From: Marthasterias glacialis | Lineage: Eukaryota; Echinodermata; Asteroidea; Forcipulatida; Asteriidae | Reading direction: 5' to 3' | DNA length: 64,000 nt | NCBI GenBank assembly: GCA_911728455.2 | Contig: OU452229.1 | Coordinates: 3,663,001-3,727,000, forward strand | Shown here: positions 1 through 11,700 of the stretch, in pieces | How positions within the stretch are numbered: the first letter of the stretch is position 1 | How the letters are laid out: each line of letters starts with the position of its first letter | Made by a program: the position numbers and the translations under genes | Notes under the pieces: generated by a model | Databases searched by the model: none | The model's input: the letters and a program-made list of their open reading frames with translations, nothing else | Told to the model about the DNA's origin: nothing

Positions 1-60
1 CATCTTTCAACTCATGAAAATATTCTTACCATTGCACTCATAAACATTCATTATTTGTAT
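1..60. mobile_element. Terminus of a palindromic MITE
   Basis: The first 60 bases (CATCTTTCAACTCATGAAAA onward, then CCATTGCACTCATAAACATT) repeat almost exactly at 59743-59803 and, reversed and diverged, at 8005-8060. The element is cut by the window edge. Confidence 0.55.
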
Positions 61-1329
61 ATTTTTTTGCAGTTAAGGCCGCCCATATTTTTGCCAACCA
101 CGGTTGGTAAAACATGTGGCTGTGACAATGCACATGCAAAGAAAGGTCTATTTTTATTGGTTTGGTGGAAAGAACAATCAAAAGTTCTGATAATTTTTCA
201 CGTTTATAGGAGTTATATAGTGGATCGAAATATTAAATCATACTATTACCAGCATAAAATGATGTCAAATTTGAAAGCTCCTTACATTTAATTATTACTT
301 TTTGAAGATTTAAAAAAATAATTATTACAACTGATTTGAAATAAGTAGTGATAATTAAATTCAAGAGGAATCAAATTTTGTTAACATGCTTGTCAGAGCC
401 ATACTTCATAAAATTTGTAAGCAAATAAATATCGTGCTATGCAGAAACAGGTTTATTTTAAAAATGTCATGTATTTCTCAGTTTTGCACCTGGTGCCCTG
501 CTAAGCATATAAAACTTAAAAATTGCTAAGAAATGTTTTCTGCTTAGGAGCTTTACAAAATTAGGTCCGGAAGAATACTGATGCAGATAGCCAGTCAAAC
601 CTTTGAGGAGACCTATGGGCCTTTTCCAAACCTAGGCTTGGGCTCCAGCTCTGGCTTGGGCTCTGTCATCAATTTCGGTGCAGTGTGCATTCTGCACAGT
701 GCTTCAACGTCAAACTGGGCCCAGAGCCTGAACCTAAGCCACAGTTTGGCAAATGCCTCAATAATGGTGCACTCTACGGGCCATTCTAGATATTTGAAAT
801 GTATTAAGAGAAACAGTATTGACCCTTCTCCATGCATTGCCACAAATCTTTCATATTGAAAGAAATAAGAACAAAAATTGTTTAATTTACTGAACAATTT
901 AACTATATATATAAATTGTGTTTTAAATTCAATACTCATTGAGCAATAATACTTATTTTACAGTTTTATACAACTGCTTTACAAAACTGAATTCATTTTA
1001 TATATAGCACCATTAGAACTCTGCCCAATGACAAATATTTCATTCACATTAGCACACACTTCATGCATACTTGTAAAAGAAGAAAAAAAAAAAACCTGAT
1101 TGCTCTGAATTTAAGAAAACCATTTACCCACATAAGTAGAGGACTTTTTTCATATTTGTTTGAAAATATGCACAGTTCAATTACGTGTTTACAAATAGAA
1201 AAAGTTATGGTCTTTGTTGATTGCCCAACTCTTAGCAATCAAAACGAACTTGAATTAATCAAGCAGACATAAAAAGACCAATACATGTACATGTATTACG
1301 TACGTGCACATGCCTGATGCTTCCTTGCA

Positions 1330-1500
1330 GCAATTGCCTCCTTGCCCCTGGTCATTGCCTTGGTGCCCGTTGGTCATTGCCTTGGTGCCCCTTGGTCATT
1401 GCCTAGGTGCCCCTTGAAATGTTCCAGTGAAAAACTAACTTTCCCTCATGGAGTTGCCCTTTATCAGACCTTGCCCTTACGAAAAAGGAGTATCAGACTG
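1330..1500 (+). repeat. Dispersed repeat with internal 22-bp tandem units
   Basis: About three units of TTGGTGCCC(C/G)TTGGTCATTG lie at 1360-1420. The surrounding sequence (GAAATGTT-C-AGT, CCCTCATGGAG-TGCCCTTTATC) recurs at 9868-10040 in the same orientation, showing two copies of one interspersed family. Confidence 0.6.
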
Positions 1501-2276
1501 AATGCATGCATTAAAAAAAAATGAAAAAGAGCTGCTAGTATGACTTGTGCATGCTTTAAACTGCTGGCACACAGTCACTCTTGAGACACAAGCTTTAGGC
1601 CCCACGGTAACGTTACACACGTGTGACTCTCATCCAAGAGTTTAGGCAAATTTCTGGTACCTGTTCCTACTGGCTTGTAACTTACACAGCTTGCAAATTA
1701 TTTTTTATGCCGACCACAAAAGTGAAAAAGGTAGGCTCAATGATGAAAACCCATTTCCATTTACCACTTAAATATAAGACCATGACTGTATTACTTTCTT
1801 GATGCAAAAACAAATTCTATTAAAGGATTTTATACGAATGCTTATTTTAAATATTTGTTGTGTTGTCTTGAGTGTTATGTTTCTTAAAATTAGAAGTTAC
1901 TTAAAGCCCGAGCAAAACGTTGGTAAGATTGAAAATATATATGGAACTTAAATGGTATAAATGGTGATGGTGGAAAACTTCCCTTGAAATCTTTTTGCCC
2001 AGAATACTGTAGTTTTGGAGAAACGAGTAAAACGACTAATTTTGATATCGCGAGTCCAAATCCAATGTTTGAAAACAGTGGTGGAGTTTTTCACAACGTT
2101 CTTGTGACTCTGATGATCGACTGAGCTTAGAATTTCACACGTTAGTCATTTCATGTATAATCTATATAATCTATATAGTTGGGTCGCACTGAGTGGAGAT
2201 ACTGGTCTTGAACAGTTACCAATGATGGCCACATGCTTAAACAAATTTTTGGGGCAGGTACTTTTACTTGTATCCT

Positions 2277-2282
2277 TTATTA
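2277..2282 (-). terminator. Candidate polyadenylation signal of DHX30
   Basis: An AATAAA hexamer read on the minus strand about 360 nt beyond the stop, the first clear one after the TAA. Cleavage-site evidence is absent, so other hexamers further down remain possible. Confidence 0.35.
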
Positions 2283-2284
2283 TG

Positions 2285-2490
2285 GAACATTACACACAAT
2301 GCATGGCAAACATCGGAGTCCAAATTAACATATTGATCACATGCCCAAACTTCAGCAATTTTTCAAACTGGCAGAAGATGGCTTTCATGCTAACATGTAC
2401 GAGTGAGTTCAGTCATGATGTTCTGTGCCATCCCTGCAGCCGATAATCGGTGGAATTATATTTTCAAGTTTGTTGTAGCCCCAAATTATG
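2285..2490 (+). repeat. Dispersed repeat, copy 1 (3' flank of DHX30)
   Basis: Shares with 9537-9760 the ordered landmarks ACACACAATGC, TTTTCAAACTGG, TTCAGTCATG and CCGATAATC-GTGGAAT. The copies are diverged but collinear and in the same orientation. Confidence 0.55.
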
Positions 2491-2638
2491 CCTAAAAATT
2501 GCCTTGACGTGCAGTTCGTGACAACTACATGGTGTCGAGCAATCATGGACTTCAACTACCCGTTAAGTGCTGCGTTTTTGTTGCCTTCTAAATCTCTTTA
2601 AGTGTCTTTAAGATGACTGTGTGGCAAGGAATAGTTGA

Positions 2639-2791
2639 TTACCAGGCAGTATTTATTGCAGCCTGCCATTCTTTGTTTCGGTGGCTCTGTCTCCTCTTGC
2701 TGGCTGACACCATGAACGGCGTCTGAGGGCTGTTGACGACCTTCTGAAGTATCTCCAAGATGTCTTCGTGCCTCGTCTTCACTTCCATGGG
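2639..2791 (-). CDS. DHX30: DHX30 exon 22: C-terminus and stop
   Basis: Residues 1082-1131 and a TAA. Acceptor TATCCAG|CCC, then [17 protein letters not shown] and a basic tail ([14 protein letters not shown]). The tail has no clear vertebrate counterpart. It is assigned by phase, splice site, codon-like composition and the lack of any other terminal exon downstream. Confidence 0.72.
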   Translation of the reverse strand, partial: PMEVKTRHEDILEILQKVVNSPQTPFMVSASKRRQSHRNKEWQAAINTAW

Positions 2792-5700
2792 CTGGATAAA
2801 GACAAGAGCTGCACTCGTTAGTAATACTTAAGTAATACGTCAGAGAAGTTCACATCCTGTAACACTCCTCAACGAACCACAAGGAATATAGAAACCAACT
2901 ATCAGAGATTTTGAAACAAAATTTGAAGTGGTTGTCTAGTCAAGGAGCGAAGTGTCACATAACTAGGTTTTGTCATTCAATCATTCCAACTTATGTCGAG
3001 TGTAAGACTGTTAACTTGTTTGAATGACCTGCCAGTTCACTGTATGGGAATGTATACTGTTTTTCAAAGTTGAGAAACTAGTTGGGTATTGTTTACTAAG
3101 AGAATCCATGACACTTTATTTGAATGACCAGTTCACTTTATAAGAAAGTATATTGTTCAAAGATGAGAAACTTGACCCCCCCCAACCCCTCCAAAAAGCC
3201 TTTTGACTTTCACTTACCAAGTCATTAATATGTTCCGCATTGAGACACTCTTCCACCATGGTATTCACTTCTCGTATCAAACCCATTAGCAATGCAGCCG
3301 TGTCGTACGTAGCGTAAAAGGTGACGGGCGTTCTCTCTGCATAGCTATCGCTGGTTGTGTGGATGTCTGCACTGACGACAAGTTTCACCACCTCTGCATT
3401 TGGATCTAAGCTGGGGTCTTCCTCTTCTAGCTTCAGCATCTCTAAAAATGATAAAGGAACAAAAAGTTCAATGCTGACGAAAAGCTCAATACAAATGAAC
3501 CTTTTCATACACTGGTAGTGGTACCATAGACTAATCACTGCTACAAAGTACCATATCGTCCATGCTAGCATTGGGTAAATGGGATTCTTCCTTTGGTACA
3601 GCTGATATTATGTGAAGACCCCGTGACTGTGTACTGTGGACTTAAGGCCTTTTCACACTATCAATGTCTGATCCGTGTCAAAATCTACGTGGGTCAACTC
3701 CGTGTAGCCTTGCTACAATTTTAACAAGGTTCAAATCCGCTCTGCTTTTACACTAGCTCTACGCGAAATCGGCTTGTGGGTTATACGTGTAACTTTCGAC
3801 CCGTGTATTGTGCGATCGTTTCACAGTGCCAGGGTCCTACACGTATCCAAGCGAAAAACTCCCATACTGCATTACTGCGGAAAGCGTAACGCACTCAACA
3901 CGGATTGAAAATTAACCCTTGAATGTTCAGACACTGTGGCTTTCGACCTGTGTTGGAATTTTCCACACTGTAACGAGAGCTCTCAAACCCACCTCCCGAC
4001 CAGGGTTGGTTTTGACCCAAATCGAACGCTCTACAGGGGTCAACGCCAGATTGAAATGTTACGCCAAAATACCATGTCACATGTACAATCTGTGGCTGGT
4101 ATCCTGCTTATTCTCACTTCGCAGAAAGTTGTTAAGCATAAATTTCTCTATGAAATTGGGCCCAGGTTTTCCCGTACATAGGCGTTTACCGCATTTGTGT
4201 TTTCCGCATTTTCCGTAGCTGGGCACATATATGTTACCTAGCATTTGCTCAACAGACCACTGTTTGAGGAGAACGCTAGCTGTAAGGCTGTAAATTAGGT
4301 TACCTCTTTGTGAGACTGGTTTCACATGTACCCGTCTTCCAGTCATGCACAGAACTGCCAAGGGGTGCACAGTGGAAGTATCATGGATGAAGACCTGATC
4401 TGCCATCGCCTTTGAAAAAAAATCCAGGAAAAAAAAGAAGAAGAGGTTATGGCATTTGATTTTACACAAAGAAGTAAGAATGAGAAAAGATTGTGAAACC
4501 GGACCAATGTCGTTAAAGGTAGTGGTACAAAGCTGATACCAACTATTTCATGAAAGCCAAAACTGAGATGTTGACCTCCGAAATTGGTTCGCAATGTACG
4601 GATTACAGAAACAAATAGTTTTTACATTGCAACCATGAAACAGTTGTCTGTTCCATGAAAAGTGTTAGCTCTGAGGAAAACCAGGGATAAGGTAAGTCTA
4701 GGCTTGCATTCAAGAGTGGGGCTTATTTATCTAGATGACTTCAAGCAACAATCATGTGCTGCCATTACTGAGTAGCCGCTATTCCATGCATTGCACGCAG
4801 CGTTCAGCTTTATTTCACATCACAGGCATCTCCAACCAATGATGTTACTGCAAGTGTACAAAGCACCAGTGTGACTTAAGTTCAACCCTCGAGTGCTACG
4901 TGTACGCGAGATAAATGGGTCCCAGTAATGGCGGAGAACACACGTACAGAGCATATGAACAATCATGCTAATAATAGTAACAGAGGTCTTGATATCTAGC
5001 ACTACTCTGTCCAAGTATAGACCTTTCCATTGTTGATAAACAAACCACGCTGGTTGGCATGGATGGCCAAATGTAACAAAGCATGCAAGTCTTGTTGACA
5101 GACGTTGTGACCAAATTCAACGTTTTTGCGACTTTCTATTTAAAGAGAATACATCCCACTATTGGTTGCTTTGTTTCCAACAAATTTTGAACAATTTGAT
5201 TATCTGTCTTTGCTTTGCATTCATGGCTTCCCCTAGTTTTTCCATCTTGGTTGGCAACAATTCGGGCTGTGACGTTGCAAAAGAAAGGTCTATGGCATTC
5301 TGATACAAGTATTTCCAAAATTCAACAGTATTTTATCTGAGTCTTCAATCCTCGAGTCTGGTGTCAGGTCTCTGGTGTCAAATCCGAGCTTGAGTCTTGA
5401 GACTGAGTCTTCAATCCTCGAGTCTGGTGTCAGGTCTCTGGTGTCAAATCCGAGCTTGTGTCTTGAGTCTGAGTCATTGATCATTGTGACTCGAGTCCGC
5501 AGCGGTCACTTTTGAATCCAGTCTGACTCTGAGTCACAAGTCATACAAGACTGGCAAGCAATCAGGTATTTAAAACTGATGTTCACTTTCCGTTTAGATT
5601 TTATCGACAACAGTGATGAACGGCATGCACAAGAACGTAAAAGCATATAAATGGACGAGGTAGTTAAAGAAGTGAAAAAGACGTTACCTTTGAGAAGTAC

Positions 5701-8700
5701 GTCAGCCAGCGGCTGCTTAATTTCTTAGCAGTGCTGTTTACTGACCTCCGACTGAGAATCACATTGTTAGACTCCCTACAAATTAACAATAAGAAAGTAT
5801 TAATGACTTTTAATTTAAAAATTGCACAACATCTTCACCAAAAGATCCATTTACATTAGCTGTTTACACAGATAGATGCAAATGAAATGCAATACAATAT
5901 TTAAAATTGTGAAATCATGAGTTAAAGGTACAATATAGGATTGGTAAAGCTGATAGTGTAGTGTTCTTACTTTGTGTGATTCAATACATACATGAGAAAA
6001 CAAACCTGTGAAAAATTTGGGCTCAATCCGTCGCCCGCGTCAGGAGAAAAGAGTGATAAACCCTGTACACTTTTCGACATGTAAACACATTGTCCTTAAT
6101 TTTGATTGTAACAACCAAAATTAATATCGGGATCTTCAAATTCTGTTTTTTCAACTTCCGACAGTATTTCCGACAGAAATATTTCTATGGAAGATTGGTA
6201 CTGGTGTGAACTTCATAATTAGTAAGCTTTCAGACCGATACTAATAATCACATAAAAACATTTGATGAATACCAATCCTGTATTCTACCTTCAGTACAGA
6301 TTTTTCTTATTGTAATTCATTAAGCCTTTAGAGATCGAAGCACATGCTTGTGCACACATGCCCGTAGCTGCCAAAAATGGACATATACCTCCACTGAACC
6401 AAAGAGGGCAAACCATGGTCTGAATTTTCCAATATTTCCCATGTTAAAGGTCCCATGAATTATTTTTTTTTATTGGTTAAAAAAAATAAAGTATGCCTGT
6501 TATAGTATATCTTTACTTAAAAGTAAAGATATACTATAACAGGCACGCATGTAAAACATGTGAAAAAATTTTCACATGTTTTACATGCGTATTAATCGTA
6601 GAAATAACGATTTCTAAAATTAGGGGGTTGCCGTGCTCCGCCCACCCTTCCTCATTAACATAAAATCTGTGACATAGACAGTGGAACGGCTGACCAGGGC
6701 CATGTGTGTGACAATAACATACAATGCATCGTTGACCACTCGGCACCAGAGCCGTCTTTGAAATGTTTTACCACAGCCTACGTCATGGATCATTGCGCAA
6801 TCAGATGGCACACATTTTCGGGGCTCAATTAAAGTGTATTAACGCGTAACAGACACATCAAAATAGTCAATACTATGTTTTGTTAATTTCAAACCGTATA
6901 AGCCACAAAAATGTTCCGTGACAAAAAACCTCTTCATGGGCCCTTTAATGTAATACCAATAAAACAAAACAAACTCTCTGTTAAATGCTATTTTTCCAGA
7001 CATTTTAACTGGGAAAATAGAAGACAAAAAATCAATCAATCAACAATAAATTATGAGCAAGTTTCCAGAAGACAAGCAGAATACACTGTTAGACATGTCG
7101 AGACCATATTAACGGCTCTTCTCAGATCCAACAGTCCTTCCAAAGGAGATGGTCGGATCCCCAGAGGTTTACTAGTAATAGTTACTTCTTATTACCCACA
7201 CCATGAAAAACTTCAATCATCACTTAATATTAGCCATGTCTGGGCATATTGTGATGAGTATGCAGAAATGGTGTCTATGAGTAAAAGATTTAAGTCCTTT
7301 CCCTTACATGTCTTTGATGACCATTTTCTTCAGCTTCATTCTGCCCTTTTCAAGCCTGCCTTGTCTGGCCCTCAACAGGTTTGGGAAGAATGCACCACAC
7401 AGGACACCCTTGGGAAAAAAAAACAAGATTAAGAAAATTGTCTTCAAACCAGTGTGTCTGGAATTTCAAAGGCCATGAAAGAAATTTATTGTAATGTATT
7501 CATAGTAATAATAATCAAGTTAAACACAAGTCATATAACTCCATCTCACATCAAAAGTTAATAATAATTAAGCAACCAGTTTTTTATATAACACCTTGAA
7601 AGGGATATAAGGTGATGCGAAGCAAATTGCTGCCAGACTGCCAGAAAACACCAAGGCCCAATTTGTCCTGGGTTCTTTTGCATGCATTACACAACACACA
7701 GGACCTATGGCGTTATGTCTCATCCAACTGTAAAAACAGTCATGTGTCTTGATCAAGGACTAATAGGCCAGGATCTGGAGCCAAACACTGACCACACAGT
7801 TCCCTTCTTCCACCATCCCAGCCCCCAGGGCCAAGGCAGACGATGAAACGGTTCCATAGACATGAGAACTAGGGGGGAGTCAACACACACCCAGAGAGGT
7901 AGTCCACACAAAACATGTAGATTGACAGTGGTGCCATTTTGCCCAAGAATTCAAGATTCTAAATTTTCAAATTTTCATTGTGCTCCGATCCGAGACTGAG
8001 TCTGAATGAATGGCAAAGAATGAAAATAGTATACAAATTATGAATTGTTTTGAGTGCAATGGTGAGAACTTTTCTTGGTGATGGTGAGAATGGAATCTAC
8101 TGTGCAATGAGGCGAAGCTGAATTGAATGGAAATCTTTCCACATTCCATATTGAAAGATGGAATATGTTTTAACATATTCCATCTTTCAAAACATTCATT
8201 ATTTGTTGTATATAACGGTCAAGTATATCTTTGTTGTTTGACTGAAGGATAAAAATATAAGAACAAACAAACTGTACAAGATTGAACTCTTGCAACCACT
8301 AGGAGGGCATTTTGTACTGGTTTGTAAAACGCATTGTATGGCGTACCTTGCAATGGTAAAAAAAAGGAATGGACGAAAATGCACAGTGATTGTTACCAGT
8401 GGTTACCAAAATGCACGGTGATTGTTACCAAAATGCACGGTTTATGACGTAGGCCATGTAATGGTTTGATTCATTTGAATGCCACATGACCTACAATCCT
8501 CCAGTCAAATGACAAGGATCTATTTGGGTGTTATATAATATCACAATATTACCTTGATGAGTTGATCATTATGGGCGTGGTCACTGCTGCCATCGTAACC
8601 ATGGAGACAGTCCTTGGCTGTTGTCACTAAACCTACATCCGCTAAATTCTCTGACAGTTGTTGCCGAAGACCTAAGTTTTCCATAGAAATACTATTTATT

Positions 8701-11700
8701 TATATGCACTTGGGCAAGGAACTTTCATGAAGCAATAAGATGGAGCGAGAGGTTTTGTGTTTGGGTCCCAGCCAAATTATTCTCCGCGACTCAGAAGAAA
8801 TAAGCATGCACCCATGGGATAAAAGGATGTAAATTTTTTTATTCGTAAAAAAATAAAACACAAAAACATGTTTTTTGCCACGTTATTGTAAAGGATAAAA
8901 CTATAATTTCAACATTGAGGAAGTAAGACTTAAAGGGGCTGTGTCGTCATGGTTATAGCAGGCTTGTGCCTGTGCATTGAAAGAAAAACTCTGCACCCAG
9001 ATACTGCACATGCACGCTTTAGGTCAAATCATAAAGGGTGCCATCTTTGTCAAACTGTAATGTGACCACCGGCGCACGTGCGCGTAGTAATTGGGTTATT
9101 CCATTTACTGCTATAACCATGACGACACAGCCCCTTTAAGAAAAAACAAATTCTTTGTTCATCCCAAAATTGAAAAAATAAAATAAAAAAATGTCAGAAT
9201 TATTACTTTTATTGTGTGAAAACCAGTGAGTTATAAGCACACTTTTGTCAAACTTTGATGCTCCGGCAAATAAATCTAACAAAATTCAATGAAATCTTGG
9301 CTTCAACATTTTCAAAATCTTTTTAACAGCACTAGAAAATAATAAGACTTACCTCTGATGAAAATCATGGTGGAATGGTGTATTAGATGTTGATCATTGA
9401 ATGCTCTGACATCTCTAGAGTACATGGCCTGGTCCCAGGCTTCATACAGCTGTACCTGGGCTAGATGGTCACTCTGGCTATCGTCTGCAAAGTTTTTCTT
9501 AATCTAGAAGAATAACAATAACAGATATTATAGTCTATACACACAATGCTTGGTAAACATCAGAAACCTAATTTGCATATTGATTATTAACGCCCTTGTT
9601 GTGCACTGGTAGAAAAATGTCGCCCCCAACTTCATCACTTTTCAAACTGGTAAGAAGCTAACTTGATTGAATTTAAGCTGTATGAGCGACTTCAGTCATG
9701 GAGTAGGGTCCCACCTCTGCAACCGATAATCTGTGGAATATTTTTGAGTTTGTTGGCTTTTGCAAAATAAAAAGAAGCGAATCGTAGGTAAAACCTTTAC
9801 CAGTTGTAGTATAAATGGCATAGCAGTGGACCTCTACCATGCTGTATGTAACCTTAATTGTCTTTCAAATCATAGGCCTGATACTTCACGGAGGCAACAG
9901 AGGCATTTGCCCCCGTTACCCCTGGTCAGTGCCTTGGTGCCCTCGAAATGTTTCAATAGAAATTTACAGTTTCCTCATAGAGGTGCCCTTTATCAAGAAA
10001 ATGCCTAGGTGCCCTTGCCCTTTCAAGAACGAAGCAATGAAATTATCCCAAATTACCCCCGAAGTGCTTTGATATCCAAACCCTCATTTTCCCTTATCTT
10101 ATGGAAGCGGTACTACACAGCCGCATCATCCATATTAGGCATATTGCACACAAATCTACAGACCTTACTTTTGGTTACAAACACCGACCACCATTTTGTA
10201 TGGACGGCCTTGAGTATCACAAAACTCATCACTGTGTTGGGGACTAAATTCACAAATTTAGTCCCTGATTTAATACAACATTAAAACCTTTTTTTTATGA
10301 AGAATATTTGTGCTTTTTGTTTAGGGTAGCATATAAGATTTATCAGTAGTATGGGTAATTCAATATCATTTGTATTAAAAGACAAATTTGATTTTTTGGG
10401 TAATGAAGGCAGCCCCTACTTTTGTCAGCCAAGGTTGGCCAAACTCATGGTTCAGACGAGGCAAAAGAATGGTCTATTTGAGTCCAAGGGTTTTGAATGT
10501 TGCGTTACTGCAGGCTGTGGGATTGTGATGGATTCAGGCAGAGGGTTTCTAGATACTCGACTCAGGATATGAGTTTGAGGCTGTGTCAGAATGAGCGGCT
10601 GTGGCTGTTGCTGAGGGTGTTGCTATGGGCATCCTAAGCTTCTAGGCTTGATGACCGAGCCGCAGCCACAGCTCCCAATTCGGACACTGCCTTGATTTCT
10701 ACCTTCAAGATAGCTGCTCTGTTCTCCATAGCATCCAAGAACGGCGGTCTTGTGTGCATACCAGCAGCAACTGTCAACATTGGATTCACACACCTGTATG
10801 GGAGATGGGCAAAATGATATAAAATGACGTTTTCTTTTAAAGGCAAAGTATACCTTTGGTTTTTGGAACCGTACATTTGCCTTAATGCTATATAATTGTT
10901 GATATATACCATAAAACTAACCAGTGTAAATTTCAGTTCAATAGGTGGCAGCATATTTGAGATATCGCCAAAAAATCTGGAGCGGTTGTGTTCACGCAGA
11001 AGAAGTATCCGTCATTGGAATACACATTCTGAGAAGTGATACGGCCATAATGCTTCTCAGAATCAAATTTTTGGGGATAAAAAGTGATATATTTTTCCAT
11101 CACTGCAGTACTTCGAAGTGAAACGTTTCTCAAAATGCATTTATACTATCCAAAGCTGGTGTACTTCTTACCAAGTGAGTTATTATTGCCATAAATTTTC
11201 AGAGTCATTACCAAACGTATACAGACCCTTTAACCAGCTGCCGTCGGAATTCTTTTCTTTTTTTTTCCTTTCCAGCCTCAGGGGATTATTATTGCTGGAA
11301 TCCTTTGTCTTTAAGAGTACCGCTGGCACGGTAGAGAGAAACCTTGCCTCGACAAAGCCATGAGAATAAAGATTCCCAATTATTGCTTTGTGATTTTTGT
11401 TTTCTCTACCGAGAAAATGTCAAATACATGCGGCGTGAATTACAAAACCCCGGTTGTGTGCCATGTCTTACGATTGGTACTAAATCCGGAACCAAGGCTG
11501 GATCCCCGGTTCACTCTGACTTAACCTCCATTGAGCCGAAATACAATGAAAGAACAACGGTGGAAGCCTTCTCTATGTCTCGTAATCCTCTTCTTGGATC
11601 AAAAGGACAAAGATCTGAAATCAAGATTACACATAAACGCCTGCACAATAGTGAAAAATTGGCAGAATATTGAGCACCATGTGTCCTGTTTGTGTGGGTG

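Larger units (their letters stand above)
61..2638. other. Region downstream of DHX30, no gene seen
   Basis: AT-rich DNA with short open frames that lack splice or family support. It holds repeat fragments (listed separately at 1330-1500 and 2285-2490) and, near 485-560, a piece with the CTGCTTAAGCA-type wording also seen near 15.3 and 56.4 kb. The proximal part should be the DHX30 3' UTR. Confidence 0.5.

Noticed and set aside
6911-7432. A 173-codon plus-strand open frame
   Set aside because: It lies antisense to DHX30 exon 18, overlaps repeat sequence and has no recognisable domain; the minus-strand exon fits the family and the splice phases.
7568-7756. Minus-strand frame with a TTTTTACAG acceptor-like start, considered as a DHX30 exon
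   Set aside because: Its translation does not fit the helicase and inserting it breaks the phase between exons 17 and 18.
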